Virus record (IMG/VR): IMGVR_UViG_3300009488_000017 | Span: 1-20,002 of that record | DNA from: a virus | Direction: 5' to 3' (one strand) | DNA: 20,002 bases | Shown: in pieces, positions 5,118 through 11,480 of the stretch | Position numbering within the stretch: position 1 is the stretch's first letter | How the letters are laid out: the number at the start of each line of letters is the position of its first letter | The notes under the pieces: model-generated | The model's input: only the letters and a program-made list of their open reading frames with translations | Told to the model about the DNA's origin: nothing | The model's database searches: none | Program-made: the position numbers and the translations under genes

Positions 5118-5313
5118 TTTTTAATCCCTCCTTATTATTTAATAAATCAAAATTCTTTTCTTTAAAAATTTCTAACTGCGTTCTGAACTCGGAACGTGGC
5201 AGAGAAGCTAAAGGATATAATTCTTCTTTAAAGACTTGATGCCTCTCGGTGTTATACTGTGCAGTCTCTTTTCGAGACCAGTAAGCAACTTTATTATGCC
5301 AGATCTTAGGCAT
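5110..5313 (-). CDS. Unknown 67-aa basic protein
   Basis: I do not recognise it. It begins MPKIWHNKVAYWSRKETAQY and continues with a helical segment rich in Lys and Glu. The aromatic-basic N-terminus could bind nucleic acid. It starts on TAATG with the upstream RHH-like gene and has GGAGG about 12 bases upstream. No catalytic motif is visible. Confidence 0.6.
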   Translation of the reverse strand: MPKIWHNKVAYWSRKETAQYNTERHQVFKEELYPLASLPRSEFRTQLEIFKEKNFDLLNNKEGLKNV

Positions 5314-5483
5314 TAGGTCTTGGCCTCCTTTCGTCTCATCGCTTCTTTATATAAAATATCTATGATATGCCTAAAAATAGCAGAATTACTAGAATCACCT
5401 GCGGCACTCATAAATTTTTCTTTCAAAGCTTTAAATTTCTTCTGATATTCCTTAATTTCAGTACCTAAGTAAAAAGTCATCAT
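5313..5483 (-). CDS. RHH-like DNA-binding protein, 56 aa
   Basis: The order is a short strand (MMTFYLGTE), a long basic helix (IKEYQKKFKALKEKFMSA), a turn (AGDSSNS), and a second helix (AIFRHIIDILYKEAMRR), as in RHH proteins; the turn SSNSAIFRHII sits where the usual SRSEFIRRAI is found. I therefore call it a divergent RHH regulator. The first of two adjacent ATG codons (5483) has GAGGTTGA upstream and follows the stop of the first operon gene by three bases. It is the second gene from the leftward promoter, a fitting place for an early regulator. Confidence 0.55.
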   Translation of the reverse strand: MMTFYLGTEIKEYQKKFKALKEKFMSAAGDSSNSAIFRHIIDILYKEAMRRKEAKT

Positions 5484-5486
5484 TTC

Positions 5487-5690
5487 TTAATCAACCTCAT
5501 AGATAGTATTTAATATATCAACTGCGAATGAGTCAACACACCTATTAACTGGGTCTCGAACATTATTACTAATCTTTCTAACGATATTCATGTAGGTTGT
5601 TCTCTCTAACGGTTCTAAATCATATCCAAGTGCATCATCAATCATAGTTAAAATCACATTCAATTCCGAATTATTTAGTTTTAAATCCAT
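5487..5690 (-). CDS. First gene of leftward operon, unknown, 67 aa
   Basis: I do not recognise the family. The product (MDLKLNNSELNVILTMIDDA onward) is all-helical, with an acidic middle and one cysteine. The frame is open from a TTG at 5702, but I chose ATG 5690 because an AT-rich box (TTAAATATATTTAA, 5707-5720) is centred about 24 bases upstream, suited to a leaderless archaeal message, and no ribosome site serves the TTG. As first gene of the operon it is probably among the earliest expressed. Confidence 0.65.
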   Translation of the reverse strand: MDLKLNNSELNVILTMIDDALGYDLEPLERTTYMNIVRKISNNVRDPVNRCVDSFAVDILNTIYEVD

Positions 5691-5702
5691 TTTTTTTATC
5701 AA

Positions 5703-5741
5703 CTCTTTAAATATATTTAATTATATCTTAATATATAATAT
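5703..5741 (-). promoter_or_regulatory. Probable promoter of the leftward operon
   Basis: A perfect 14-bp palindrome TTAAATATATTTAA (5707-5720) and a further TATA-rich tract (ATATATAATA, 5731-5740) lie upstream of the ATG at 5690. An archaeal TATA box about 25 bases before the transcription start fits the first. No other likely promoter is seen in the 4 kb of coupled genes that follow. Confidence 0.55.
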
Positions 5742-5798
5742 CGAATAGAGTATTTAAAGGTATCGATTGGCGTTTATTGAATCCTATCGAATCCTATC
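5739..5798. promoter_or_regulatory. Cluster of TATCGAWT motifs and a 10-bp tandem repeat
   Basis: TATCGAAT (5739-5746), TATCGATT (5761-5768) and TATCGAAT (5785-5792) are spaced 22 and 24 bases apart, about two helical turns. GAATCCTATC is repeated directly at 5779-5788 and 5789-5798. The cluster lies between the two divergent promoters, where a regulator could act on both. Operator function is inferred from position and spacing. Confidence 0.5.
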
Positions 5799-5816
5799 CC
5801 CAATCTATAATTTACA

Positions 5817-5839
5817 AGAGAATATTTTAAATATTCTCT
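5817..5839. promoter_or_regulatory. 23-bp palindromic operator over a TATA box
   Basis: AGAGAATATT (5817-5826) and AATATTCTCT (5830-5839) are perfect inverted repeats with a TTA centre. The middle, ATTTTAAATATT, is a TATA-like box centred about 26 bases before the ATG at 5855, where a leaderless archaeal promoter should be. A dimeric protein bound here would block TBP. The RHH protein encoded right downstream is the likeliest ligand. Confidence 0.7.
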
Positions 5840-5854
5840 AAGATTTAGATTTTT

Positions 5855-6031
5855 ATGAAAGAATCGCAAATGGACAATCAAGGAAGAACGGTCATAAATG
5901 CAAGATTAAAAGAGAAAAATCAAGAAATGTTTCTAAAGCTTAAGGAAAAATATAATCTTAAATATAATATCGAGGTATTTCATATTATTTTAAGAAAAGC
6001 TTATGTTCTAGAATTTGAGACAACAGAATAA
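5855..6031 (+). CDS. Ribbon-helix-helix regulator, 58 aa
   Basis: After a polar N-terminus the strand RTVINARL (residues 11-18) leads into helix 1 (KEKNQEMFLKLKEKYN) and helix 2 (NIEVFHIILRKAYVLEF), the RHH order. The ATG at 5855 has no ribosome site but has a TATA box 26 bases upstream, so the transcript is probably leaderless; ATG 5870 (MDNQGR) is an alternative. The palindrome covering its own TATA box suggests negative autoregulation, and the divergent placement against the leftward operon resembles a repressor-type switch. Which promoter it controls is inference. Confidence 0.75.
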   Translation: MKESQMDNQGRTVINARLKEKNQEMFLKLKEKYNLKYNIEVFHIILRKAYVLEFETTE

Positions 6032-6385
6032 TACCTATAGTTATATGAAAGTACGTAGAACATCAATTATGCGATTCTCGTGGCGTTTCTTAAACCTCAA
6101 TAGACTCATACAAATCCTAATATTATCTGTATGTCTAGTTAAATAGAGTCTCCATTTTCTTGAGAAAAACTTCCTGAAAACCCCTTCTAGATGTTATTAT
6201 TATGAAAACCCCTTACAACAGTGGATAATAAACTAATATATAAATCTATTAAGATCTTTAATATTTTTATGAGTGTTATTAGACGCTATTACAACCTAAA
6301 AAATAAATATCACTTTAATTAAACATACAACTAATAATGTTAATCATAGTAATACTTATAAGAGTGGGAATCGTATTATTATATA
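6032..6385. other. 354-bp non-coding region, candidate origin/control region
   Basis: No supported gene is seen on either strand. It holds a 12-bp direct repeat TGAAAACCCCTT (6175-6186 and 6203-6214), a near-palindrome ATTAAGATCTTTAAT (6248-6262), a TATA-like box TATATAAAT (about 6236-6244) that could drive a short transcript from about 6265, and TTATAA (about 6354-6359) serving the gene at 6386. Together with 5.7-5.85 kb it is the only extended non-coding sequence, so it is the best place for a replication origin, but nothing proves it. Confidence 0.4.
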
Positions 6386-6526
6386 ATGATGTCTGAAAAT
6401 ATGTCCTTTCAGGAATGGTTTCTTAATACCAAAGATAAGTTAGACTCTCAAGGATGGGAGTTAGTAGGAACTAAAGATATAGATTCAGATATTTATATGT
6501 TAATCAGGGAAAAAAAGAAAGAATAA
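6386..6526 (+). CDS. DUF4177-like miniprotein, 46 aa
   Basis: The protein (MMSENMSFQEWFLNTKDKLD then SQGWELVGTKDIDSDIYMLI) has a helix followed by GWELV and a strand, the core of the DUF4177 family of small phage and bacterial proteins whose function is unknown. A TATA-like box centred about 29 bases before the ATG suggests a leaderless start; ATG 6389 is an alternative. Its stop overlaps the next start (TAATG). Confidence 0.6.
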   Translation: MMSENMSFQEWFLNTKDKLDSQGWELVGTKDIDSDIYMLIREKKKE

Positions 6527-6678
6527 TGAAAATAATAATGAATAAAGAAAGAAAAGCAAAAATTAATGCACTTGTTAGATTAATAAATGATTATTTGGAT
6601 CTATTAGAGAATTTAAATGAGGAAGCTAAATTAGAAGCTATTAGAAAACTAATTTCAACATTATTAAATTGGTATTAA
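6526..6678 (+). CDS. Helical miniprotein, 50 aa
   Basis: I do not recognise it. It is a basic N-terminus (MKIIMNKERKAKINALVRLI) followed by an amphipathic helical hairpin with Leu/Ile heptads (NDYLDLLENLNEEAKLEAIR). It starts on the TAATG overlap with the DUF4177-like gene; ATG 6538 is an alternative. It probably forms a dimeric helical bundle. Convergent with the leftward gene at 6714. Confidence 0.58.
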   Translation: MKIIMNKERKAKINALVRLINDYLDLLENLNEEAKLEAIRKLISTLLNWY

Positions 6679-6710
6679 TAAATCACTTTAACTAGTTAAA
6701 ATAAATCACT
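6677..6710. repeat. Palindrome between two direct repeats in a convergent gap
   Basis: AATAAATCACT occurs at 6677-6687 and 6700-6710, flanking and touching the perfect 14-bp palindrome TTTAACTAGTTAAA (6687-6700). The block sits exactly between the ends of two convergent genes. It may be a bidirectional terminator or a protein-binding site. Confidence 0.6.
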
Positions 6711-6713
6711 AAT

Positions 6714-6968
6714 TTATTTTTGATTATTATCATCGTATAACATTTTACAAACGGGGCAATACCATCCTATTGGTTTCCATTCGGTTTTTCCGTATTTGGT
6801 CGTTTTAATATAAGCTCTATGAAGTCTGGTCGCCCTCAGGTATCCACTCTTAAGCCTCTCACGGCAATTCGAATTAATACATCTTTTTACAATTCCTGCT
6901 ACTGGCATAATAATTAATAATATGGTATACCATATAAACTTTTTCAATAAATCATACCTCTCATGCAT
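6714..6968 (-). CDS. Membrane-anchored zinc-binding protein, 84 aa
   Basis: One hydrophobic helix near the N-terminus (about residues 11-26, FIWYTILLIIMPVAGI) is followed by a basic domain with C30-x4-C35 and C71-PV-C74, a likely split zinc ribbon with a 35-residue insert rich in Arg, Lys and Tyr. The open frame extends to a TTG at 6974; I prefer ATG 6968. It is divergent from the terminase gene and its promoter probably shares the AT-rich gap 6969-7043. It could hold a complex at the membrane, but I do not recognise the family and the ATG at 6911 (soluble form) cannot be excluded. Confidence 0.58.
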   Translation of the reverse strand: MHERYDLLKKFIWYTILLIIMPVAGIVKRCINSNCRERLKSGYLRATRLHRAYIKTTKYGKTEWKPIGWYCPVCKMLYDDNNQK

Positions 6969-6994
6969 AAACAAATTTATTAATATGCAAAAAC

Positions 6995-7012
6995 AATATA
7001 TTATATAAAGAT
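6995..7012 (+). promoter_or_regulatory. TATA region of the structural (rightward) operon
   Basis: CAATATATTATATAAAG at 6994-7010 contains a strong TATATAA box. It lies about 36 bases before the terminase ATG (7044), so the message would have a short leader of about 10 bases. The same tract, read on the other strand, could serve the divergent gene at 6968. Confidence 0.5.
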
Positions 7013-7043
7013 CTCTATATCATAAATTTTTTAATGACATAAC

Positions 7044-8681
7044 ATGGGTAGACCGTCTCGTTTCCCAGACATTAAGAAGAGTAAGCAAGAACATCCTAGA
7101 TGGAGTGATGAGAAAATAGCATTAAATATAGGTTGTAGTATGAGAACTATCCAACGCTATAATGCTAGTATTAAAGGGGAAAATATTGTCATTGATGACA
7201 AAACTAGTGTCAAAAAAATAACCAAATCTAACCTAAAAACCAATACGGAGACCAAGGGGGGAGTATCCACCTCCTCCTTAACAAAGGATATCTCTGGCAT
7301 TATAGAGCTTCCTAATCACCCTGAACTCTTACTCGATGAGTCAGCCCCTTCTAAATCGTTAAGTATGGTTGGGTTAATAGAAACTAATCTCAATCGGATA
7401 TTACAACAAGGTACTAATGATGCTAGGATACTTAATACCGCAATCTCATTCTCAGATAAAACAAGCAAATTCATAGTAAAAGATGAATCTGAAAACAGTA
7501 AGGGATTTGTTGATTATCAGGTTATTACAGAAAAGCTCACGGATAAACAATTAAACATATTTAATGCCATGATCCGGGATGGTTGGGTATCACTACTCGG
7601 TTGTCGTAAGACCGGTAAGACATTTCTAATGTCTAACGCAATCTGTTATTTGGGTTCAAGAGAGGAATTGGAGATCCATGTCCTTTCAAGCAAGAAGGAT
7701 ACTGCAAGTCATATTATCACTCAAGTTATACAAATTGATTCAAAACATAAACTTAATCTTTTTGATAGGCCTGCAAAAGAGCAAATTATTTTTAATAATA
7801 AAACCAGGATAAAAGTTCACAGTAATACGTTAGCAGATACCGGCACGTATGAGGCTGATATTCTCGTAATTGATGAAGCTCAAGAAGTTGATGAGTTAGT
7901 ATGGAGTAAGATCGTTCCACAGTTATTAACTGGACGCAAAATGCGAGTATGGATATTCGGCACAGCTAAGGCGGGAACGCCATTCTACAATTTCTGGTTC
8001 GGTCTAAATCCTAAATTTAAGAAATTTGAGTTAGGAGAAGAAGATGCTACATGGGTCCCACCAGGGTCATTTGATGCAGTTAAATCCCTGATGTCTGATA
8101 GGATGATTAGACAAGAACTAAAAATGGAATGGGTAGAACCTGAAGGGGCGTTCTTTAGGTCCGAAGATATAGAAGCCGCATTCGAGTCATATCCAGAGGG
8201 TTTTAGAAGGGATTATTTAGAAATTATATGTGGTATGGATTTTGGACAAGGTCATGAAACAGTTATGGGTAATATGGCATACAGAAAAGAACAGATATAT
8301 GAGATTGAGTCATGGGGTATGTTCAATCCTACAAGCGATATGATTCTCGCAAAAGTTAAAGAATATCATAATAGATATGCTTCTAAGTTTATCATGGAAG
8401 GATCACCATTAGGAGGTTTTGTAAGAAGGGATGTTGCAGATTTACGAGTTAAATTTAAAACCTCTAATTTTTCAGTTCATAAGGATAGATATTGGTTCGC
8501 ATTAAATTTTCTTTTAAATAATCATCTAATCCATCTTAAGACTCAAACACTAAAACAACAATTACTTCAATATGATGGGACTAAGATTGACGATGATTGG
8601 GTTGATATGTTATTACATGCAGCCTATTACTATTTTAATAAATATTACAAAAATAATGAGAAGTGGGTGTTTAATAGATGA
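7044..8681 (+). CDS. terL: Terminase large subunit with N-terminal HTH
   Basis: The packaging motor. Residues 8-45 form a helix-turn-helix (SDEKIALNIGCSMRTIQRYN) fused in front of the motor. The ATPase has Walker A GCRKTGKT (186-193), Walker B ILVIDE with D277-E278, and a coupling motif FGTAKAG (from 305). The nuclease is RNase H-like, with probable metal-binding acids D399 (GMDFGQGHE), E452 (IMEGSP) and D518 or D521 (DDDWVDMLLHAA). The length, 545 aa, is usual. No separate small terminase is seen next door, so the N-terminal HTH may recognise the packaging site, or a small gene nearby does so. The stop overlaps the next start (ATGA). Confidence 0.93.
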   Translation: MGRPSRFPDIKKSKQEHPRWSDEKIALNIGCSMRTIQRYNASIKGENIVIDDKTSVKKITKSNLKTNTETKGGVSTSSLTKDISGIIELPNHPELLLDESAPSKSLSMVGLIETNLNRILQQGTNDARILNTAISFSDKTSKFIVKDESENSKGFVDYQVITEKLTDKQLNIFNAMIRDGWVSLLGCRKTGKTFLMSNAICYLGSREELEIHVLSSKKDTASHIITQVIQIDSKHKLNLFDRPAKEQIIFNNKTRIKVHSNTLADTGTYEADILVIDEAQEVDELVWSKIVPQLLTGRKMRVWIFGTAKAGTPFYNFWFGLNPKFKKFELGEEDATWVPPGSFDAVKSLMSDRMIRQELKMEWVEPEGAFFRSEDIEAAFESYPEGFRRDYLEIICGMDFGQGHETVMGNMAYRKEQIYEIESWGMFNPTSDMILAKVKEYHNRYASKFIMEGSPLGGFVRRDVADLRVKFKTSNFSVHKDRYWFALNFLLNNHLIHLKTQTLKQQLLQYDGTKIDDDWVDMLLHAAYYYFNKYYKNNEKWVFNR

Positions 8682-9091
8682 GTGAGTTCTACGGAGAGAA
8701 GGGACCAATCACCAGGGGTGATTATGTAAAGGGAGAAGCTAAGGGTAGAGAATATATAACTCAAACGAAATTAGAAAAGCCTTATAAATATTTACTCAAA
8801 GTCCCAATTATAATGCATAATGTTTCGAGTTCTAATGTATCAAGGATCGGTTATGATCCCTCTTCAAATATCCTTCAAGTTGAGTTCCTTCCGAGTGGTA
8901 AGAAGGGATATAGAATGTATCGTTATTTTAGAGTACCGAGAGAAGTATGGAATGCCTTTACTGATGCTCATTCAAAAGGAACATTCCTATGGAAATTCAT
9001 TAGAGGTAATTATGCTTATAAAGAGGTATCTGCAGCCACATTATGGGGAACTATTGCACGATTTATAAAAAGAGTAACGAGGTACACATAA
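8678..9091 (+). CDS. KTSC-domain protein, 137 aa
   Basis: Residues about 50-118 match the KTSC pattern: SSNVSRIGYDPSSNILQVEF, then a strand-turn (GYRMYRYFRVPREVWNAFTD) and AHSKGTFLWKFIRGNYAYKE, where the ordinary family has GYDxxxxxLxVxF...YxYxxVPxxVYxxLxxAxSxGxYFnxxIxxxYxY. KTSC domains occur in many phage and bacterial proteins with no agreed function. Here the gene is locked between the terminase (ATGA overlap) and the portal (start immediately after its stop), so it is likely a head or packaging component. The C-terminal basic tail (ARFIKRVTRY) could touch DNA. Confidence 0.78.
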   Translation: MSEFYGEKGPITRGDYVKGEAKGREYITQTKLEKPYKYLLKVPIIMHNVSSSNVSRIGYDPSSNILQVEFLPSGKKGYRMYRYFRVPREVWNAFTDAHSKGTFLWKFIRGNYAYKEVSAATLWGTIARFIKRVTRYT

Positions 9092-10246
9092 ATGGGATTC
9101 TTTAACCGGGATAGAAGCAGCAAATATGCGGAAAATGTATATGTGCCTTCTCTACTTAAAATGGCTGCGGTTGATTACTCTAAGCCGGAGCATAGGGTAG
9201 CGAGACTTGATGAAGATCCAATTGCCGGAAATCTAGTTCTAAAGACCGCAGAGTTAATTACTGCAAGACCTCCTATATTTCTTGATGAGAATGATAATGA
9301 ACTTGAGGAGACCAGGAATACATGGGAAGACAATCAATATAACGAATTATTGAAGGAAGCTATTGAATCAACCCGAACACATGGTTATATTGCTTTAGAA
9401 CCTCTCAAGAAACCCATCAATGATAGGGGATGGATTATCCATGATTCCTCAGATATTCAAACAATTAGATATCGAGATTTAAAAATAGAACTTTATAGAA
9501 TATTACCTATAATTGAAGGTGGGACCGAAACCTCAATTATAGATTCACCAGTACAAAGAGATCTATTACCTAAGGAAGTTATCCATTATTATGTTGGTAG
9601 ATATGATAGATCATTACAAGGATTAGGTATTATAAAACGATGTTGGCATGCTTTAGTTAGATTTACAGAGATATTTGAGTCTATGGCTATGTATGATTCA
9701 AGAATAGGAAATGGAATTTTATTAATTATTGTAGATCCGGAGCAATATACCTCCGAATTAAACTCATTACATAATGCTGTAAGAAACCTCAATGATCGAA
9801 GATATATGATTCTAAAAACTGGGGCAGAGGGGAACCCTCCGGATATGAAATTCCTAGGTTCTACATCTCCAGTAGATTTCTCTACTGATCTAGAGACTTG
9901 TCTAAAGGTTATTGCGGGAGCAAGTGGTTTTCCGGTTCGATATTTAATAGGTGATCCTAAAGGTGCATTGAGTGCAGCAGGAGAAGATACTATTGCAGTA
10001 TGGGAAAATCTTAAGTCTATATTTGGAGAGTATAAAGATTTTATTAGAAAGGTTATTTCTTGGCAAGAAGATGGAGAAGTCCTAAATGAAAAGATTGCCA
10101 AGATTGAATTTGATGATGGCGGACACCTTCCCGAAGAGGGAGAGATGCCTGAAGTAGAAGAAGAGGAAGGAGCATTTAAAGAGAAAGCAGCTCTTACTTC
10201 TACTGATATTATTAGACAACAAAAAGAATTAAGAGGTATTAAATAA
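9092..10246 (+). CDS. Portal protein, 384 aa
   Basis: The dodecameric portal through which DNA enters and leaves the capsid. The place directly after the terminase, the acidic N-terminal clip/stem segments, the long helix around GLGIIKRCWHALVRFTEIFE (about 180-200) and the crown-side motif ASGFPVRYLIGDPKGALSAA (about 275-295), followed by GEDTIAVWENLKSIFGEY, fit the portal family with a G-x-P-x-x-x-L-x-G...G-x-x-x-x-G-E signature, as in DUF1073-type portals. It is on the short side for portals. The ATG immediately follows the stop of the KTSC gene. Confidence 0.85.
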   Translation: MGFFNRDRSSKYAENVYVPSLLKMAAVDYSKPEHRVARLDEDPIAGNLVLKTAELITARPPIFLDENDNELEETRNTWEDNQYNELLKEAIESTRTHGYIALEPLKKPINDRGWIIHDSSDIQTIRYRDLKIELYRILPIIEGGTETSIIDSPVQRDLLPKEVIHYYVGRYDRSLQGLGIIKRCWHALVRFTEIFESMAMYDSRIGNGILLIIVDPEQYTSELNSLHNAVRNLNDRRYMILKTGAEGNPPDMKFLGSTSPVDFSTDLETCLKVIAGASGFPVRYLIGDPKGALSAAGEDTIAVWENLKSIFGEYKDFIRKVISWQEDGEVLNEKIAKIEFDDGGHLPEEGEMPEVEEEEGAFKEKAALTSTDIIRQQKELRGIK

Positions 10247-10247
10247 A

Positions 10248-10382
10248 TTGACTGAAAAAAGAAATGAATGGATTAGATGTTGTATGAAAAAACACGTTAA
10301 AGAACTTGGCGGGGATGGTTCTATGACTAAGGACCAATGCCTAGCTGCAGCCTATGAGAAGTTTGGAGGCGGTAGAAAATAA
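10248..10382 (+). CDS. Small SKxxAxxxCY-type virion-module protein, 44 aa
   Basis: From TTG 10248 the product reads MTEKRNEWIRCCMKKHVKEL then GGDGSMTKDQCLAAAYEKFG. The pattern, a Cys helix, a Gly turn, then MTKDQCLAAAYEKF, resembles the short CxxxxK...SKexAxaICy element that phages place near portal and protease genes, free or fused. The start overlaps nothing but follows the portal stop by one base, and its stop overlaps the next start (TAATG). Function unknown; a virion-assembly role is inferred from place. Confidence 0.62.
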   Translation: MTEKRNEWIRCCMKKHVKELGGDGSMTKDQCLAAAYEKFGGGRK

Positions 10383-10804
10383 TGCCCGATGAGGAAGAAC
10401 AACCACCAGAAGGAGATTCGGGTGGTGAGGAAGAACGAGAGCGGGATGAAAGTGGCAAATTCAAGAAGAAGCCACCAGAAACTCCAGAGGAACCTAAAAA
10501 GAAGGAGGAACCCGAAGGAGAGATAACAGAAATCTCCGATGAGGAAATTACAGAATATTTCAAAAAAGCTCAGGAGAAAGAAAAAGATTATCAAGGATTG
10601 TTAACCTTTAAACAAAATAGAATGAAGGAGATTGATGATTATGAGGCAAGACTAAAGGCACAGAGGACTAAAGAGGACCAAAAGCTAAAGGGTTTTAAAG
10701 AAGAGAAGAAATCCGAAGGTGACAAAACTGTAATTGCACCTTTATATAAGAAAATGTCTTTTAAAAATCTTACAGAAACATCTAAGAAAATGAGGAAAAA
10801 ATAA
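10382..10804 (+). CDS. Charged scaffold-like protein, 140 aa
   Basis: Residues 1-50 are acidic and Pro-rich (disordered), then a helical stretch (EISDEEITEYFKKAQEKEKD) and a long Lys/Glu helix, and a basic C-terminus ending KKMRKK. Scaffolding proteins of tailed viruses are typically this sort of charged, helical, low-complexity protein placed between portal and capsid genes, with a basic C-terminus that binds the capsid protein. No protease domain is seen nearby, so the scaffold would leave uncleaved or be removed by a host protease. Confidence 0.55.
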   Translation: MPDEEEQPPEGDSGGEEERERDESGKFKKKPPETPEEPKKKEEPEGEITEISDEEITEYFKKAQEKEKDYQGLLTFKQNRMKEIDDYEARLKAQRTKEDQKLKGFKEEKKSEGDKTVIAPLYKKMSFKNLTETSKKMRKK

Positions 10805-10983
10805 TGACAGATATTAAAGTGTATAGAGTAGACATTACAGTTTCAGAATATAATGCAAATGATGAAGGCTTTTATATAATTAAAGATAATACAGAAGTTG
10901 TGAAAGATCCTAAATATGTAATAAAGACGCTTGAATCTGTATATTTTAATACACTCAAATATCTTGAAAAGAGGTTAAAATAA
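10804..10983 (+). CDS. Unknown 59-aa protein in head module
   Basis: The product (MTDIKVYRVDITVSEYNAND onward) looks like a small alpha/beta protein: strand, strand (EGFYIIKD), then a helix (LESVYFNTLKYLEKRLK). It starts and ends on TAATG overlaps. I do not recognise it; its place between scaffold and capsid genes implies a minor head or assembly role. Confidence 0.58.
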   Translation: MTDIKVYRVDITVSEYNANDEGFYIIKDNTEVVKDPKYVIKTLESVYFNTLKYLEKRLK

Positions 10984-11072
10984 TGTTTATTATTAATCAT
11001 AGGGAGAAGACAGCCCTTAAACCCATGATGGGAGCAAATTTAAGAGAAGATTATCATGGCAACAAAAATTAG
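10983..11072 (+). CDS. Possible 29-aa peptide
   Basis: The ATG overlaps the previous stop (TAATG) and the frame (MFIINHREKTALKPMMGANL, then REDYHGNKN) ends 17 bases inside the decoration gene. There is no other occupant of this gap, and the repeated TAATG linkage supports translation. It is basic and unrecognised; it may serve only to couple translation of the decoration protein. Confidence 0.4.
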   Translation: MFIINHREKTALKPMMGANLREDYHGNKN

Positions 11073-11475
11073 TGAAATATCTGAAGGAGGAGTAGCATTA
11101 GGAGAAAATAAGTTCAAAGAATCTCAATTACTAGATAACCCTATTAAGGCGGGACAGATTGTAAAGTACACTGCAACCGGAATAGAATTAAGCGATTTAA
11201 TAACTGGAGAGTATGGAGGAGTAATGAAGGAGCATGAAGAAGTTGATTTAGATACAGCTATAGCAGCAGCAAAACATGGAGACATAGTCAGCGAAGGATA
11301 TTGTGCGGTATTCATTGTTAATCCCGCAGCTACTAAATATCCCGGCACATTGTTATTTGGAATTCTTGCAACACCCGGAAGCCTAAGCATTACCCCAGCC
11401 GGTCAAGCAATTGCGGTATTAGAAAGAACTGTTGTCACCGGGGACACTGTAGCCATAGTTAAACTCTTGAGGTAA
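11056..11475 (+). CDS. Capsid decoration (cement) protein, 139 aa
   Basis: The sequence is Gly/Val/Thr-rich with alternating strands: KAGQIVKYTATGIELSDLIT, GEYGGVMKEHEEVD, HGDIVSEGYCAVFIVNPAAT, and an end AVLERTVVTGDTVAIVKLLR. This is the beta-barrel pattern of head decoration proteins (DUF2190/gpD-like) that bind capsid three-fold or quasi-three-fold sites and stiffen the shell. It sits directly before the major capsid gene, as usual. Family call from fold pattern and synteny. Confidence 0.75.
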   Translation: MATKISEISEGGVALGENKFKESQLLDNPIKAGQIVKYTATGIELSDLITGEYGGVMKEHEEVDLDTAIAAAKHGDIVSEGYCAVFIVNPAATKYPGTLLFGILATPGSLSITPAGQAIAVLERTVVTGDTVAIVKLLR

Positions 11476-11480
11476 TCATC

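Noticed and set aside
6045-6146. Plus-strand 33-codon frame MKVRRTSIMRFSWRFLNLNR...
   Set aside because: There is no ribosome site and no TATA box at proper distance, and it is not coupled to the RHH gene upstream. It may be chance.
6269-6322. 17-codon frame with a TATA-like box about 28 bases upstream
   Set aside because: The promoter-like spacing is good but the peptide is too short to support; it is mentioned only as possible transcript start.
9589-10101. Long minus-strand frame inside the portal gene
   Set aside because: It is the shadow of the portal coding sequence: no ribosome site, no neighbours on that strand, and the portal frame is firmly supported.
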